This document shows positions 1-8,290 of a stretch of DNA of 64,000 nt, piece after piece. Source of the stretch: an uncultured Oscillospiraceae bacterium. Lineage in GTDB: Bacteria > Bacillota > Clostridia > Oscillospirales > Ruminococcaceae. Each line of letters starts with the position of its first letter. The stretch's first letter is position 1. The DNA lies in contig UQDG01000013.1 of assembly GCA_900539695.1 (NCBI GenBank), positions 1-64,000 of the forward strand. Direction: 5' to 3'. Under the pieces are notes generated by a model. The model ran no database searches. It saw nothing but the letters and a program-made list of their open reading frames with translations, and had not been told where the DNA came from. The position numbers and the translations under genes are program-made.

Positions 1-63
1 GCAAATACAGCAGCTCACTTTTGAGCAGCCCGAAGAAATTTTCTATCACAGCATTTGGCGCAG
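1..63 (-). pseudogene. IS3-family transposase fragment (partial, window edge)
   Basis: Read on the minus strand this gives PNAVIENFFGLLKSELLYL, which matches the C-terminal part of the DDE integrase domain of IS3/IS150-type OrfB (the 'DNAxxENFFGxLKxE' stretch holding the catalytic Glu). The match starts abruptly near 60-63. The codons before it in the same frame do not look like transposase and include a TAG seven codons upstream of the fragment, so the 5' part is missing. The other end leaves the window, so the remaining length is unknown. It is a relic lying against a second, unrelated IS fragment. Confidence 0.72.
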
Positions 64-99
64 TAAATTTCTGCGACTATTCATTATGGAGGCTCCAAA

Positions 100-300
100 A
101 TGGCAAATAGTTTGGAGATTTTGCGACTTAATTATCTCGGTTATACGCAACGGATGATTGAGTCAACGATTCACTGCTCACGGCATACAGTACGGCAGGT
201 GTTAGATGAGGCTGCGGAGAAGAACATTACGTGGTCCCTCAATGACGACATCACCAATGAGGATTTGGAGAAAACTCGTTTCCCCGGCAAATACAAGATC
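100..300 (+). pseudogene. IS21-family transposase (istA) N-terminal fragment
   Basis: The first ~66 codons from ATG 100 read like the N-terminus of IS21-type IstA: an HTH segment (LRLNYLGYTQRMIESTIHC, then SRHTVRQVLDEA) followed by NDDITNEDLE and FPGKYK. An intact IstA is about 400-500 aa with a DDE domain and is followed by the ATPase istB; both are absent. After about 300 the translation loses similarity and runs into the terminator hairpin and the 3' end of the opposite-strand lipoprotein gene. The start has a GGAGG-type site (TATGGAGGCTCC) 9 nt upstream. It probably cannot support transposition; a short HTH peptide could still be made. Confidence 0.75.
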
Positions 301-327
301 ACTAACATGTATGAACAACACAAAACG

Positions 328-371
328 AGGAGCTGCAGCACTTGGGTTTTCTCTGTGCAACAGCTCCTTTT
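328..371. terminator. Bidirectional hairpin terminator
   Basis: AGGAGCTG (328-335) pairs with CAGCTCCT (361-368), with an inner GCAC/GTGC pairing. On the plus strand it runs into TTTTGT; on the minus strand it is followed by a T-rich tract after the DUF4300 gene stop codon. It probably ends the lipoprotein transcript. Confidence 0.7.
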
Positions 372-378
372 GTATTCG

Positions 379-1287
379 TTATCCGTTAGAGTCAGTCGGC
401 TCTTCCAGAATGCGCCAGCCGTCCATCAAATTCGCATTATCCATAATAAAAGTGTGGGCCGTATCCTGTCCCCAGGAATTGTCGTATTTCAGCATCAGGT
501 AATCGCTCAACTCAGTTCGATTTTTGAATTTTAATAAACGATATGGCTCCTGAAAAGCGACCTTTTCCACGAAATATACGGCATCCGATGTGGGAAGCAT
601 AACGCCGACATGGCCAATCATAAGGGAATTGTCTGTTTCAGAAAACTGATCGTGTAGAACAACGGAGATAAGACGAATTTTATCATCGGCTACAAAGGAT
701 AGACCGCGCCTTTTCCATTCCTGCTGAATTGTTTTTAGATGAGTGGGAATGTCGGTCGTGTTGGTAGTTTTAACGGGAGCAAACAGCGCATCGAATTTCT
801 GCCTTTTGTCACCGCAAAGGGCCTCAGGGTCAGTATCCAGCGTTTCATAGTCCATAAATAAGGTGTCCTCGGCTGCATCGAAGTCTGCCTCGCCAGTGAC
901 GGTGATGAAATCACCGAAAAGTCCACAGGCGGTGATTCGACAGTTCCAGCCGGGAAAGGTGCCATATTTTTCCGCCCATACATCCTGCATAGAATACGGA
1001 TCATATTTCAAATCCAGAGGCTTTGCGGTTTCAAATCCTGTGGTGAGCCATGCTGGATCTACAGCGCTATTGAATTTTTGAACATGTTCAAAGAAGGTTT
1101 GTATCCGAAGGTCAGATACGCCGGCGTTTTGCAAAAGATCGGAAAGAAGATTCTGCGTATCCGCATCTGCTAAGTTGGAATATTCAATCTGCTGAAGGAC
1201 TGGAAGAGAAGGGGGTTTACTGCATCCTGCCAGAAATGCACCGCAAAAAAGTGCAGCGGTGCAGACAAAAAAGGTTCGGAATTTCAA
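379..1287 (-). CDS. DUF4300-like secreted lipoprotein
   Basis: A 302-residue protein with a lipoprotein signal: charged MKFR, hydrophobic FFVCTAALFCGAF and lipobox LAGC, so Cys22 should be lipidated and the mature protein anchored on the outer face of the membrane. The segment from about residue 36 (SNLADADTQNLLSDLLQNAG) with the following fHxhVxxFN pattern resembles the DUF4300 family of Firmicutes lipoproteins, whose function is unknown. The middle contains WNCRITACGLFG and DTLFMDYETLD; no catalytic motif is recognised. ATG 1287 has an AGGTG site upstream. It stands alone between IS debris and the sugar locus and ends in its own terminator. The family call is from memory of the pattern. Confidence 0.72.
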   Translation of the reverse strand: MKFRTFFVCTAALFCGAFLAGCSKPPSLPVLQQIEYSNLADADTQNLLSDLLQNAGVSDLRIQTFFEHVQKFNSAVDPAWLTTGFETAKPLDLKYDPYSMQDVWAEKYGTFPGWNCRITACGLFGDFITVTGEADFDAAEDTLFMDYETLDTDPEALCGDKRQKFDALFAPVKTTNTTDIPTHLKTIQQEWKRRGLSFVADDKIRLISVVLHDQFSETDNSLMIGHVGVMLPTSDAVYFVEKVAFQEPYRLLKFKNRTELSDYLMLKYDNSWGQDTAHTFIMDNANLMDGWRILEEPTDSNG

Positions 1288-1512
1288 AAATAATCACCTC
1301 GCTGTGTTTTTGAGAAGATTTTTCCTATCGAAAATGCCAATATATGAGAAAGATATAATCGTGTTGGCTTCGCAATAAATGATAGCACAGATAAATGAAG
1401 AAAATCAATGATATCTGACAAGTGTGAGCATTATAATATTGTAGTATATACTTTGGGGAAAGGAATGAGGGTTTAAAAAGGGAATGTAATGTATAATAAA
1501 ACAAAACGGAAA

Positions 1513-1558
1513 GGCCTATAAGATTCAAGGCAGGTAAACACTGTGAACCTTATAGGCC
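1513..1558 (-). terminator. Terminator of the GH65 operon
   Basis: Stem GGCCTATAAG / CTTATAGGCC (1513-1522 with 1549-1558) lies just past the stop of the GH65 gene on the minus strand and is followed there by TTTCCGTTTTGTTTTA. The rest of 1288-1563 is AT-rich and shows no gene; it should hold the promoter of the DUF4300 gene, but I see no clean -35/-10 pair. Confidence 0.75.
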
Positions 1559-1563
1559 ATGTT

Positions 1564-3702
1564 TTAGGCTATTGTAACTATGTAATGATTATCTGAAACA
1601 GCTAGGTGATAGATTCTTCCTTGCCAATAGAAATTCATTCTGAGCGCTTTCCAGCCGGTTGGCAAAACAGGGGAGAACGCTGGCGTATCTCCATTAAAGT
1701 TCGCTCCCAAGAAGCCAAAGAAGATACTTGACCACGTTTCGCCCAAGCAGGCAAGATGAAGACCTTCTTTTCCGGTGTTGTTCATGATTTCGTGTAGGTC
1801 GAGATACAGCGCTTTTTTGAAATATTTTTCGGCAGCCTCCTGCAGGCCGTTTTGTGCAGCAAAAAGTGCATGGCTGGCGAAGCTCAGAGTGGAATCGTGC
1901 AAGCAGCATGGCTCGAAATCTTCCCATGCGTTCAGGCGCTCTTCGGGAGTGAACTTATTGGGAAGCCGGGACATCAGAAGCAGCGTGTCAGCCTGCTTGA
2001 TAACTTGATACCTTTGCAGACGGTCAAAGCAAACCTGATGATAGCTGGCACCATCATCGGTTTTGAGTGTTTTAATGTCCACGGGCTCTAATCGAGAAAA
2101 AGTCTCATCCGGCAAATATCGACCAGTTTGCGGATCACGACATTCTTTTAGATTGTCTCGCAGAGAATGCCAGGCAAGAACTTCCTCATCGCTGAGGGAA
2201 AGCTTCGAATACCGATTGGGGTCGGTTTCCTTGAGCTTCAGCGCTGTCTTGACGGCTAAATCTAGATTAAACTTTACCATGCAATTGGTAAAGAGATTGT
2301 TGTTGGTAATGCCACAATATTCATCAGGCCCTTTGCAGAACATGAGGTCAGCAGAGCCATCAGGATGAATGATGCAGCGGCTATACCAGAAGCGGGCAGT
2401 TTCGATGTAAACTTCCATAGCTTGCAGGTGAAAATTCTCATCACCGGTGGCATCAAAGTACTGCTGCATAGCGAAAGGAATATCTGCGGTAATGTGCAGC
2501 TCACTGGCACCAATGTCCCAGCTTTCGCACTGCTCAGAACCGTCGAAAGATGTCATCCAAGGATACCGAGCGCCGGCATTGTTCATCTTTTTGGCGTTCT
2601 CTTTTGCCTGCGGAAGGGTTCTTACGCGATATTCCATTAAGCTCTTGGCGGCTTCGGGGTGGGTATACAGGAAGAAAGACAGCATAAAGAAATCCGTATC
2701 CCAGAAATAGCATCCCTTATACCGTGTGTGCGTCAATCCGCGTGCGCCAATACTTACGCTGCTGTCACGGGCAGAACAGCTGGTGATAAGCTGGAAAATG
2801 TTGTACCGCACGGCCGATTGATCATCAGGAACTCCATCAATTTCGATATCAGACTCATTCCAACGAGAGGTCCATGCAAGCGAGGATTTGGAAAACAGTT
2901 CATCATAAGTATCAGAGATTTCATCGTTCCCGATAAGTGGGTCGATATCTCGACTTGTGGTAATACGTGCGGCGGTTTCGAAAATGACCTTTTGACCGCT
3001 TTGCAAAATCCCATGCCACTGCTTTCCAAGACTGTCATCGGAGATATAGTCTTTAGAATCCGCAAAAGAAGTATGGAAAAACATCTGTTCCCTTACGATT
3101 AAGCCGGTACCTAAAATAGAGAAAGCACAATCGATAGAATCCTTGCAGGAATCATGCTGAGTGAGTTCGGCGAGTTTGATGGTTTCGTGATTTTCTTTTA
3201 CCTGATCATCCGGGACAGGGCAGTTGCAGCAAGCGGTATGAATTCCCATGTATACCGCAATATTGGAGGTGCGCGATGCGGAGAAAGAAAGCCGCTGTAC
3301 GAGCAGTGAGGGGTCAGACATACTGCAGAATACCTGATGCTCAATATTTAGAGCGGTTTCACCGCTTTTGGCTAAAAAAGACTGTGAGCGAACGCCTGTT
3401 TTCATATCTAGGGTGCTGGATACGGGAGAGGAAAGTGTAATGGGATGTCCATCGCATTCGATATTTCCCCAGACGGGAGTGGGCAGGTTCACGAAATCGG
3501 TGATGCCGGGTTTGATTTCACCGAAGATACCGGCAACGAACAGACCTGTCTCAAAGGTGCGTTTCTCCTGCCAGAAGGGAAGATATCCACGGATGCCCAT
3601 GCGGCCGTTCCCGGTGAAAAAAGTGCTTTCTTCAAAACTATCATTTGTGCTATTTGTCGTAAGCTCAATTTGCCAAGGCTTCAAAATTATGTCTTGACGC
3701 AT
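1564..3702 (-). CDS. GH65 family disaccharide phosphorylase (kojibiose/nigerose/trehalose type)
   Basis: A 712-residue inverting phosphorylase of glycoside hydrolase family 65 that should split an alpha-linked glucosyl disaccharide with phosphate to beta-glucose 1-phosphate. The N-terminal beta-sandwich carries GNGRMGIRGYLP; the (alpha/alpha)6 barrel carries GARGLTHTRYKGCYFWDTD, ARYPWMTSFDG.E and GPDEY, whose Glu461 is the general acid. Residues matching the phosphate-binding Ser/Thr (HDSTLS, 604-605) and His (GLHLA, 649) are present, which favours a phosphorylase over a GH65 hydrolase. ATG 3702 has AGAAGGA 6-9 nt upstream; an in-frame ATG at 3738 overlaps the upstream gene and has no site. 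No signal peptide, so cytoplasmic. The beta-phosphoglucomutase gene downstream supports the product. Substrate linkage cannot be read. One odd residue: GETW where relatives usually have GGTW. Confidence 0.87.
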   Translation of the reverse strand: MRQDIILKPWQIELTTNSTNDSFEESTFFTGNGRMGIRGYLPFWQEKRTFETGLFVAGIFGEIKPGITDFVNLPTPVWGNIECDGHPITLSSPVSSTLDMKTGVRSQSFLAKSGETALNIEHQVFCSMSDPSLLVQRLSFSASRTSNIAVYMGIHTACCNCPVPDDQVKENHETIKLAELTQHDSCKDSIDCAFSILGTGLIVREQMFFHTSFADSKDYISDDSLGKQWHGILQSGQKVIFETAARITTSRDIDPLIGNDEISDTYDELFSKSSLAWTSRWNESDIEIDGVPDDQSAVRYNIFQLITSCSARDSSVSIGARGLTHTRYKGCYFWDTDFFMLSFFLYTHPEAAKSLMEYRVRTLPQAKENAKKMNNAGARYPWMTSFDGSEQCESWDIGASELHITADIPFAMQQYFDATGDENFHLQAMEVYIETARFWYSRCIIHPDGSADLMFCKGPDEYCGITNNNLFTNCMVKFNLDLAVKTALKLKETDPNRYSKLSLSDEEVLAWHSLRDNLKECRDPQTGRYLPDETFSRLEPVDIKTLKTDDGASYHQVCFDRLQRYQVIKQADTLLLMSRLPNKFTPEERLNAWEDFEPCCLHDSTLSFASHALFAAQNGLQEAAEKYFKKALYLDLHEIMNNTGKEGLHLACLGETWSSIFFGFLGANFNGDTPAFSPVLPTGWKALRMNFYWQGRIYHLAVSDNHYIVTIA

Positions 3703-3721
3703 AAAAGCATCCTTCTTTCTT

Positions 3722-5509
3722 TTATAGTAATGCTTCACGGATAGAATGGCAAAGGAATCCTGCGCAGGTAGCGAAAGCCTCGCCGGTGGTGCAGTAACCA
3801 GTCACTTCATCAACGCTTTCGCATGCGATGCCATTGTCCATAGAGATTTTTTCCAAAATGGCGCGGCAATGTTCTACGCGCCCGCACAACAAGCTATTGG
3901 CTAAACTTAAGATCCATGGGTGAGGTGCGTGTGGGCACCCGATTTCGTTGATTGGACTGTTAGCAAAGCTGTATTTGTATTCCGGTGAACGAATCATTGC
4001 AACAGTATTGCGGTATATCTCATCAGTGGGACTGCAAAAGTCGAACAAGGGAAGCAGCTGTAGACTTCCCGGCGGCTCGTCGTAAACATCGTGACTGCCG
4101 TTCAAATCAATAGACCATCCGAAATAAGGTTTCCCCTCTGCGTCCTTTTGGACACAATGCGTCATAATAGCATCTTTGATTTCATCGGCAGTTTTTTCAA
4201 GATGTGCATATTGAGGTGCGAGTTGGGCCAAATCTTTAAGTGCTTTCCACACAAGTACATTATCGTATGTAATATAGGGGTAAACGTGCTCATCGTCTGT
4301 TGGCTGCAGGAAAGTATCATACAATCTGCAAGATGCGGCTTCATGCTGCCGCAGTCGATTCAAAATGAGGCTTATGCCTTGAACAATATCGGGATCACTC
4401 AAAATGGATTTGTCGTCGGTTTTGTTAATGTAGCGTTCGAGCGCCAGAAGAGGGGCAACGAGTTCGTCCAGCTCAAAGCCCGGCTCCAAAACAGTGCCAT
4501 CAATGTATCGTGAATGGATGCCAAAGTTTCGGCGCTGTCGGCCGAATACATAGGAAAGCATTTCTTTGGCACGTTCGGGATCGGCGTCCAAAATAGCCGG
4601 GAAACTCCAAAGCAGACTGTCTCGATCCCAATAAGCGGCACTTACATAGTAGCGGGGGCTTCTGCTGGTAACGAGCACCAACTCTTCGGAGTCAAGTGTA
4701 ATGCCGGTTGAGAAGAACATACAGAAGAACAGATTCGTATTGTAGAGCTGTGTGAGCTTTGCATCACCATTAAAAGTGACACGACGCTCTTGAAGCCAAG
4801 TTCTTGTTTTTGTAAGTTCTACATCGAAAGTTTGCCGAAGCATCTCTTTGGCGCTTGTTGCGGCAGCAACTTCCTCGAAACCGAGACCCCAATAAAATAC
4901 GACCGAGGCTGTTCCATCGACAGCAATTGTACAGTGATGGGATAAATCGTAAGTAATACTGCCATCATCGGAACAGGTAAAAGAAGAATCTGTTTGTGCA
5001 TCGGCCATAGGGGCAAAGGAGAACATCGGGAATCCTGCATGATATTCGAAAATCAAACTGCTGTTCCAGCCACTGCGGAAACAAGTTGCTTTACCACTTA
5101 ACGGCTTGTCCTCGTTTACACAGTGCCAAGAGGAGGCCCAGCATCCATTTAACCCTATAACAACATCTTTTGCACTTTCAGAAGTGTTATGAACCGTCAT
5201 CTGAATTGCAAAACCACGTTCATCGATAGGCGGTATATAAAGGGTTTTGAGTTCAAGACTGCCAAGCTGTGCAGTAGACTGGGGCAGCCAATCATCAAGT
5301 CGGGTCCATGCAAGGCATGCTGGAGAAATAGCACAGTCTCCATTTAGATGAACATAAGGCTGAATCAAAGGTGCGGATTCGCTCCCGCGAATATCTATAA
5401 GCCCTTTTGCGGCCATATATAGGAATGTTATGTCCTCTATCCCGCCCGTTCGTTCGTTGATGCGGGGCAAAGAAACGAAATCATTGCCGGTTGGTAGATA
5501 CTTGTCCAT
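3722..5509 (-). CDS. Unassigned (alpha/alpha)6-barrel glycosidase-like protein
   Basis: A 595-residue cytoplasmic protein (no signal sequence) with an N-terminal beta-rich half and a C-terminal helical half typical of six-hairpin glycosidases. The segments YWDRDSLLWSFPAIL, GIHSRYIDGTVLEPGFELDE and YDNVLVWKAL look like the barrel of GH15/GH63/MGH1-like enzymes, but I cannot name the family. Acidic candidates for catalysis are in the EPGFELDE stretch and in YDEPPGS. ATG 5509 has AAGGGG 9 nt upstream; a longer reading from 5542 has no site. It is first in a two-gene operon, 19 nt ahead of the GH65 gene, under the divergent LacI-controlled promoter. It probably trims or debranches alpha-glucosides before phosphorolysis; this is inference. 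Confidence 0.7.
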   Translation of the reverse strand: MDKYLPTGNDFVSLPRINERTGGIEDITFLYMAAKGLIDIRGSESAPLIQPYVHLNGDCAISPACLAWTRLDDWLPQSTAQLGSLELKTLYIPPIDERGFAIQMTVHNTSESAKDVVIGLNGCWASSWHCVNEDKPLSGKATCFRSGWNSSLIFEYHAGFPMFSFAPMADAQTDSSFTCSDDGSITYDLSHHCTIAVDGTASVVFYWGLGFEEVAAATSAKEMLRQTFDVELTKTRTWLQERRVTFNGDAKLTQLYNTNLFFCMFFSTGITLDSEELVLVTSRSPRYYVSAAYWDRDSLLWSFPAILDADPERAKEMLSYVFGRQRRNFGIHSRYIDGTVLEPGFELDELVAPLLALERYINKTDDKSILSDPDIVQGISLILNRLRQHEAASCRLYDTFLQPTDDEHVYPYITYDNVLVWKALKDLAQLAPQYAHLEKTADEIKDAIMTHCVQKDAEGKPYFGWSIDLNGSHDVYDEPPGSLQLLPLFDFCSPTDEIYRNTVAMIRSPEYKYSFANSPINEIGCPHAPHPWILSLANSLLCGRVEHCRAILEKISMDNGIACESVDEVTGYCTTGEAFATCAGFLCHSIREALL

Positions 5510-5550
5510 AGTGAATCCCCTTATAAAGTGAAATAAGCACACAAATAAGA

Positions 5551-5607
5551 TTAAGCGATTAACCTTGCTGCCATCATCAATATAACAGGAATGTTCGGCA
5601 TAGTCAA
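5551..5607 (-). promoter_or_regulatory. Promoter and LacI-type operator of the GH65 operon
   Basis: On the minus strand TTGACT (5602-5607), 17 nt spacer, TATATT (5579-5584). Directly downstream of the -10 lies TTAAGCGATTAA (5551-5562), an imperfect CG-centred palindrome of the kind bound by LacI-family proteins, placed where a bound repressor would block early elongation. Confidence 0.68.
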
Positions 5608-5647
5608 CAATATTTTTCCATAAATAACAGGTTAATTTAATTAACTG

Positions 5648-5705
5648 TTGACATTTTGCTGCCCACGTGGTATTGTAATGCCAGAGAAAAGAGTTAAACG
5701 CTTAA
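5648..5705 (+). promoter_or_regulatory. Promoter and LacI-type operator of the regulator gene
   Basis: TTGACA (5648-5653), 17 nt spacer, TATTGT (5671-5676), then TTAAACGCTTAA (5694-5705). The site shares the TTAAnCGnTTAA core with the operator on the other side of the divergent region, at a similar distance from its -10, which suggests autoregulation. Confidence 0.68.
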
Positions 5706-5734
5706 ACTAAATCCGTAAGATTGGTGGAGTCGAT

Positions 5735-6766
5735 ATGGCAAGACGCGCAACACTAAAAGATGTGGCAGAGCGTGCCCAAGTCAGTACGGCTACGGTGTCT
5801 TATGTTTTGAATGACAAGAAATCAATCTCCGAGCAGACCAAGACCCGTGTGTACGATGCGATTCGGGATTTGAATTATGTTCCCGATCTCAGTGCGCGAA
5901 GCCTGTCCAGTAGAGATTCAAAGCTGATTGGAATTGTCATTCCACAGACCGAGCCCGGCAGCAAACTGATGCTACAAAATGATTTTTACAGTGAAATCGT
6001 TGGCAGCATTGAGTATCACGCAAGACAGCATGGCTATCATGTGATTATTTCAGCCACGGATGTAAATGAAAGCTACTTAACTTTGGCTAAAGAGAGAAAC
6101 CTTGACGGAATTATTGTTATCGGTATGTACCCGGATGACTTTTACCGTCAAATGAAGAAAACACAAATCCCCATTGTATTGATTGACAGCTACTGTAACG
6201 ATCATTATTACCATAGCATACGAATTGATGATGCCTATGGAAGTTATCTGGCTACCAATCATGTGATTGGATATGGGCATAAAAAAATTGCTTTTTTCTG
6301 CGGTCAAATCAAAGAAAACGGTGTCATAAAGAAAAGACTCTGCGGCTACCAACAGGCACTGGAAGAAGCCGGAATCCCATATGATCCCACGCTTGTTTAC
6401 GAAGGCAAAGTTGATTACGATAGTGGCATCGAGCTTGCACGTAAACTGTGCAATGAAAATAAGGATGTCACAGCAGTAGTTGCTACCGCAGATATCTTAG
6501 CTATTGGAGCTATGAAGGGGTTCTACGAACAGGGAGTTTCGGTTCCCAATGATATTTCTATCGTTGGATTTGACGATTTGGAGATTTCTAAATATCTGAC
6601 ACCAGGACTGACGACGGTTCGCCAAGAAATCTCTCAAAAAGGTGAAAAGGCAGTTGAACTGCTTTTAGATAACATTCAAGACGCGGATATGACAAAGCGA
6701 GAGGTTATTATTCCGGTTAGCCTTTCTCGCCGGGAATCCGTTCGAGATATGAGAGGGGAGGAATAA
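5735..6766 (+). CDS. LacI-family transcriptional regulator
   Basis: A 343-residue repressor. Residues 5-25 form the LacI HTH (TLKDVAERAQVSTATVSYVL), followed by the hinge helix region (DLSARSLSS) and a periplasmic-binding-protein-like effector domain (GIVIPQTEPGS, then DGIIVIGMYP and SIVGFDDLEISKYLTPGLTTVRQ). ATG 5735 has GGTGGAG upstream. It is transcribed away from the GH65 operon and toward the importer operon, with which it shares operator-like sites, so it most likely represses this locus in the absence of the sugar. The effector is unknown; a glucoside or a sugar phosphate is plausible from the neighbours. Confidence 0.93.
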   Translation: MARRATLKDVAERAQVSTATVSYVLNDKKSISEQTKTRVYDAIRDLNYVPDLSARSLSSRDSKLIGIVIPQTEPGSKLMLQNDFYSEIVGSIEYHARQHGYHVIISATDVNESYLTLAKERNLDGIIVIGMYPDDFYRQMKKTQIPIVLIDSYCNDHYYHSIRIDDAYGSYLATNHVIGYGHKKIAFFCGQIKENGVIKKRLCGYQQALEEAGIPYDPTLVYEGKVDYDSGIELARKLCNENKDVTAVVATADILAIGAMKGFYEQGVSVPNDISIVGFDDLEISKYLTPGLTTVRQEISQKGEKAVELLLDNIQDADMTKREVIIPVSLSRRESVRDMRGEE

Positions 6767-6785
6767 AAAAGGACTGCACCAACCG

Positions 6786-6854
6786 TCCAAAGTCTGTGCA
6801 GCCCAAATCCAAAGAGCGTCTTATTGCTCTTCTATAATAAGTGTAAGCGAAGAA
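6786..6854 (+). promoter_or_regulatory. Hairpins, promoter and weak operator before the importer operon
   Basis: The gap after the LacI gene holds CTGCAC/GTGCAG (6786-6801 region) and AAGAGC/GCTCTT (6812-6831) hairpins, neither with a long T-run. TATAAT at 6833-6838 is a good -10 but its -35 is poor (CAAAGA, 6810-6815). GTAAGCGAAGAA (6843-6854) matches the local operator TTAAGCGATTAA at 9 of 12 positions and again lies just past the -10. Confidence 0.5.
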
Positions 6855-6900
6855 GAGCAAAAAATCAAGTGTTCCACTACTTATACAAGGAGGAAAAACA

Positions 6901-8229
6901 ATGAAAAAGGCGATTTCTTACATGGCATGCTCGATGGCCGCAATGCTTGCACTCAGTGCCTGTGGTTCTGCAGCCTCGTCTGCAAGTACCGTGGCAAGCT
7001 CTTCTGATGCAGCTTCTACGGAAAGCACGGCAGCATCGGAGGCTTCTAATGAGCCTGTGACAATCACGTTTGCACAGTACTCCGGGTCCGGAGACAACGA
7101 GCAGTATCTGCAGCAGATGGTTGACAACTATATGAAAGAAAACCCCAATGTCACCATCGACCTGCAGACCTATGGCTATGACGACTACTTTACGCAGATG
7201 ACGGCGAAGGTTTCCGGCGGCCAGGCTCCCGATGTTTTTGAACTGGATTACCAGAATTTCGTCTCCTACGCAAAGAAGGGCGCATTGATGCCGCTGGATG
7301 ACATCCTGACCAAAGACGGCATCGACACCTCTATCTACAACGATATGGCCCTGAAAGCATTCAGCGCTGACGGTGTGCAGTATGGTGTGCCGGACAGCTT
7401 CTCGAATGTTGTGCTGATTTACAACAAGGATCTGTTTGATCAGGCTGGCATCGATTACCCCACGGACGACTGGAAGTGGGAGGACGCAATGGCTGCGGCG
7501 GAGAAAATCCGTGCGCTGGGTGATAATATCTACGGCTATTACCATCCTATTTCCTTCAACGAGTTCTATAAGACCGTTAAGCAGAACGGTGGCAGCCTCT
7601 TCAATGATGACTTTACGGAGTTCACGATGGATACCCCGGAAAACATTGAAACACTGCAGTACATGGTTGATATGCAGCAGAAAACCAATGTTATGCCTAC
7701 CGAAGAGCAAATGGCAGGTATGGGCGACTGGGATCTGTTTGAGTCTGGCCGCCTTGGCATGATTGTGACGGGTATTTGGGCATTCCCCGAATATACGAAC
7801 AATTGCGACTTCGATTGGGATATCGTTGTGGAACCCGGTCACACTCAGAAAGCCACGCACTTCTTCTCCAACGGTTACGTCGTTTCCAAAGATTCTCAGG
7901 TTGCTGATGAAGCCGTTAAGTTCATCACCTACATTTCCTCCAACCGTGAAGCAACGCAGATCCGCCTGGACGCAGGCTGGGAGCTGCCTCCGGTTCAGGA
8001 CGAGGATATCATCGCTCAGTACAAAGAAAAGACTCCTCCGGCAAATCGCGAAGCGGTCTTTAAGAGCCTTGATTACCTTGTGACTCCTCCTGTTATCACC
8101 CAGTATGCAGAGCTGCAGGACATCGTTGGTCAGCATTTGAGCGCTGCGGCCGCCGGCACTGTCACCCCGGAGCAGGCGCTGAAGGATATGCAGGCTGAGT
8201 GCGAACAGAAAATCGATTTGACCAAGTAA
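6901..8229 (+). CDS. Sugar ABC transporter substrate-binding lipoprotein (family 1)
   Basis: A 442-residue extracellular solute-binding protein, MalE/family 1 type. It has a lipoprotein signal (MKKAISYMACSMAAMLALSAC, Cys21 lipidated) and a long Ala/Ser linker before the binding domain begins near VTITFAQYSGSGDNEQYL. Family features include VSGGQAPDVFELDY near the ligand cleft, FESGRLGMIVTGIWAFPEY and a C-terminal helix ending in EQALKDMQAECEQKI. GGAGG precedes ATG 6901. It should deliver an oligosaccharide, probably an alpha-glucoside, to the two permeases that follow. No ATPase gene is present in the cluster; such importers commonly share a housekeeping MsmX-type ATPase encoded elsewhere. 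Confidence 0.92.
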   Translation: MKKAISYMACSMAAMLALSACGSAASSASTVASSSDAASTESTAASEASNEPVTITFAQYSGSGDNEQYLQQMVDNYMKENPNVTIDLQTYGYDDYFTQMTAKVSGGQAPDVFELDYQNFVSYAKKGALMPLDDILTKDGIDTSIYNDMALKAFSADGVQYGVPDSFSNVVLIYNKDLFDQAGIDYPTDDWKWEDAMAAAEKIRALGDNIYGYYHPISFNEFYKTVKQNGGSLFNDDFTEFTMDTPENIETLQYMVDMQQKTNVMPTEEQMAGMGDWDLFESGRLGMIVTGIWAFPEYTNNCDFDWDIVVEPGHTQKATHFFSNGYVVSKDSQVADEAVKFITYISSNREATQIRLDAGWELPPVQDEDIIAQYKEKTPPANREAVFKSLDYLVTPPVITQYAELQDIVGQHLSAAAAGTVTPEQALKDMQAECEQKIDLTK

Positions 8230-8290
8230 ATAGTTTGACGGGGGCAGGCGGGAGCCTGTCCCCGTATTTTTATCGGAGGGTTTATAGAAT

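Noticed and set aside
300..534. Continuation of the istA frame to codon 144
   Set aside because: After ~300 the translation no longer resembles IstA and overlaps the terminator and the 3' end of the opposite-strand lipoprotein gene.
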